Source: Synergistaceae bacterium
Lineage (GTDB): Bacteria > Synergistota > Synergistia > Synergistales > Synergistaceae
Direction of reading: 5' to 3'
Assembly: GCA_030539135.1 (NCBI GenBank)
Contig: JAUNSQ010000027.1
Coordinates: 1-13,526, forward strand
DNA: 13,526 bases
Within the stretch, counting starts at the first letter, position 1. Each line of letters begins with the position of its first letter. Of this stretch, positions 13,475-13,526 are shown one piece after another. The notes under the pieces are model-generated. The model did not search any database and was not told the DNA's origin. It saw only the letters and a list, made by a program, of their open reading frames with translations. The translations under genes were made by a program, and so were the position numbers.

Positions 13475-13526
13475 CAGTTCAACCTCGGTAAGATATTTTT
13501 TTCAAAGAAATTCCGCGCATCGTCAG
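13474..13526 (-). CDS. C-terminal end of an unidentified gene upstream of hydS (window edge)
   Basis: Read by hand on the minus strand, one frame gives 16 codons, DDARNFFEKNILPRLN, ending in TGA at 13476-13474. The TGA shares its last base with the ATG of the hydrogenase gene (TGATG), a typical operon overlap. The tail is too short to assign. From similar loci it could be an ATP-binding kinase-like, DRTGG-domain or PHP-domain protein, but nothing in these residues decides it. Confidence 0.5.
   Translation of the reverse strand, partial: DDARNFFEKNILPRLN

Noticed and set aside
1..13526. CRISPR arrays, tRNA or rRNA genes, complete insertion sequences
   Set aside because: I found no regularly spaced repeats, no cloverleaf or rRNA-like stretches and no transposase frame. 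The only repeat of note is the single palindrome at 9134-9187.

Overview
The window reads as a bacterial chromosome segment from an anaerobic, amino-acid-fermenting organism. The combination of histidine degradation (hutH, with the start of hutI), an NAD-linked trimeric-type [FeFe] hydrogenase operon and a second, sensor-type [FeFe] hydrogenase suggests a Synergistota member (Cloacibacillus/Synergistes-like) or a Firmicute with similar physiology. That assignment is inference from gene content and from the GC-rich third codon positions of the core genes; there is no rRNA or other marker to settle it.

Left part, minus strand (1-1731): the first 60 codons of a probable hutI follow hutH, which has its MIO active-site triad. 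Together they start the pathway histidine -> urocanate -> ... -> glutamate. A 616-bp AT-rich gap (1732-2347) holds the control regions of two divergent units: a weak candidate hutH promoter, and a good promoter (TTGCAA-18 nt-TATAAT) with an overlapping Rex-like operator and a hairpin-bearing leader for the plus-strand operon.

Centre left, plus strand (2348-6866): four genes in HndABCD order encode an electron-bifurcating-type NAD(P)-linked [FeFe] hydrogenase. HndA and HndB are thioredoxin-like [2Fe-2S] proteins, HndC is the NuoF-like flavoprotein with two extra ferredoxin clusters, and HndD is the H-cluster subunit. A strong intrinsic terminator closes the operon. The complex would couple NADH and reduced ferredoxin oxidation to H2 formation, disposing of electrons from amino-acid fermentation.

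Centre right (6877-9236): a crotonase-fold (PaaG-like) gene has its own promoter and a puzzling amber codon three codons after its best start. Next comes a small insertion-like patch: an orphan ribosome binding site, a truncated phage-type HEMGH metallopeptidase-domain fragment, an AT-rich secreted orphan protein and a 54-nt composite palindrome. A secreted LprI-family protein (minus) and an AlkD-like DNA glycosylase (plus) follow.

Right part, minus strand (10561-13526): a tightly packed operon carries the last 16 codons of an unidentified gene, a PAS-containing sensory [FeFe] hydrogenase (HydS type) and a SpoIIE/PP2C-type phosphatase with an unfamiliar C-terminal domain. Start/stop overlaps join all three. 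The most interesting system here is this putative H2/redox-sensing phosphatase module about 4 kb from the catalytic hydrogenase operon, which may itself be under Rex control. Hydrogenase maturases (hydE, hydF, hydG) are not in the window.
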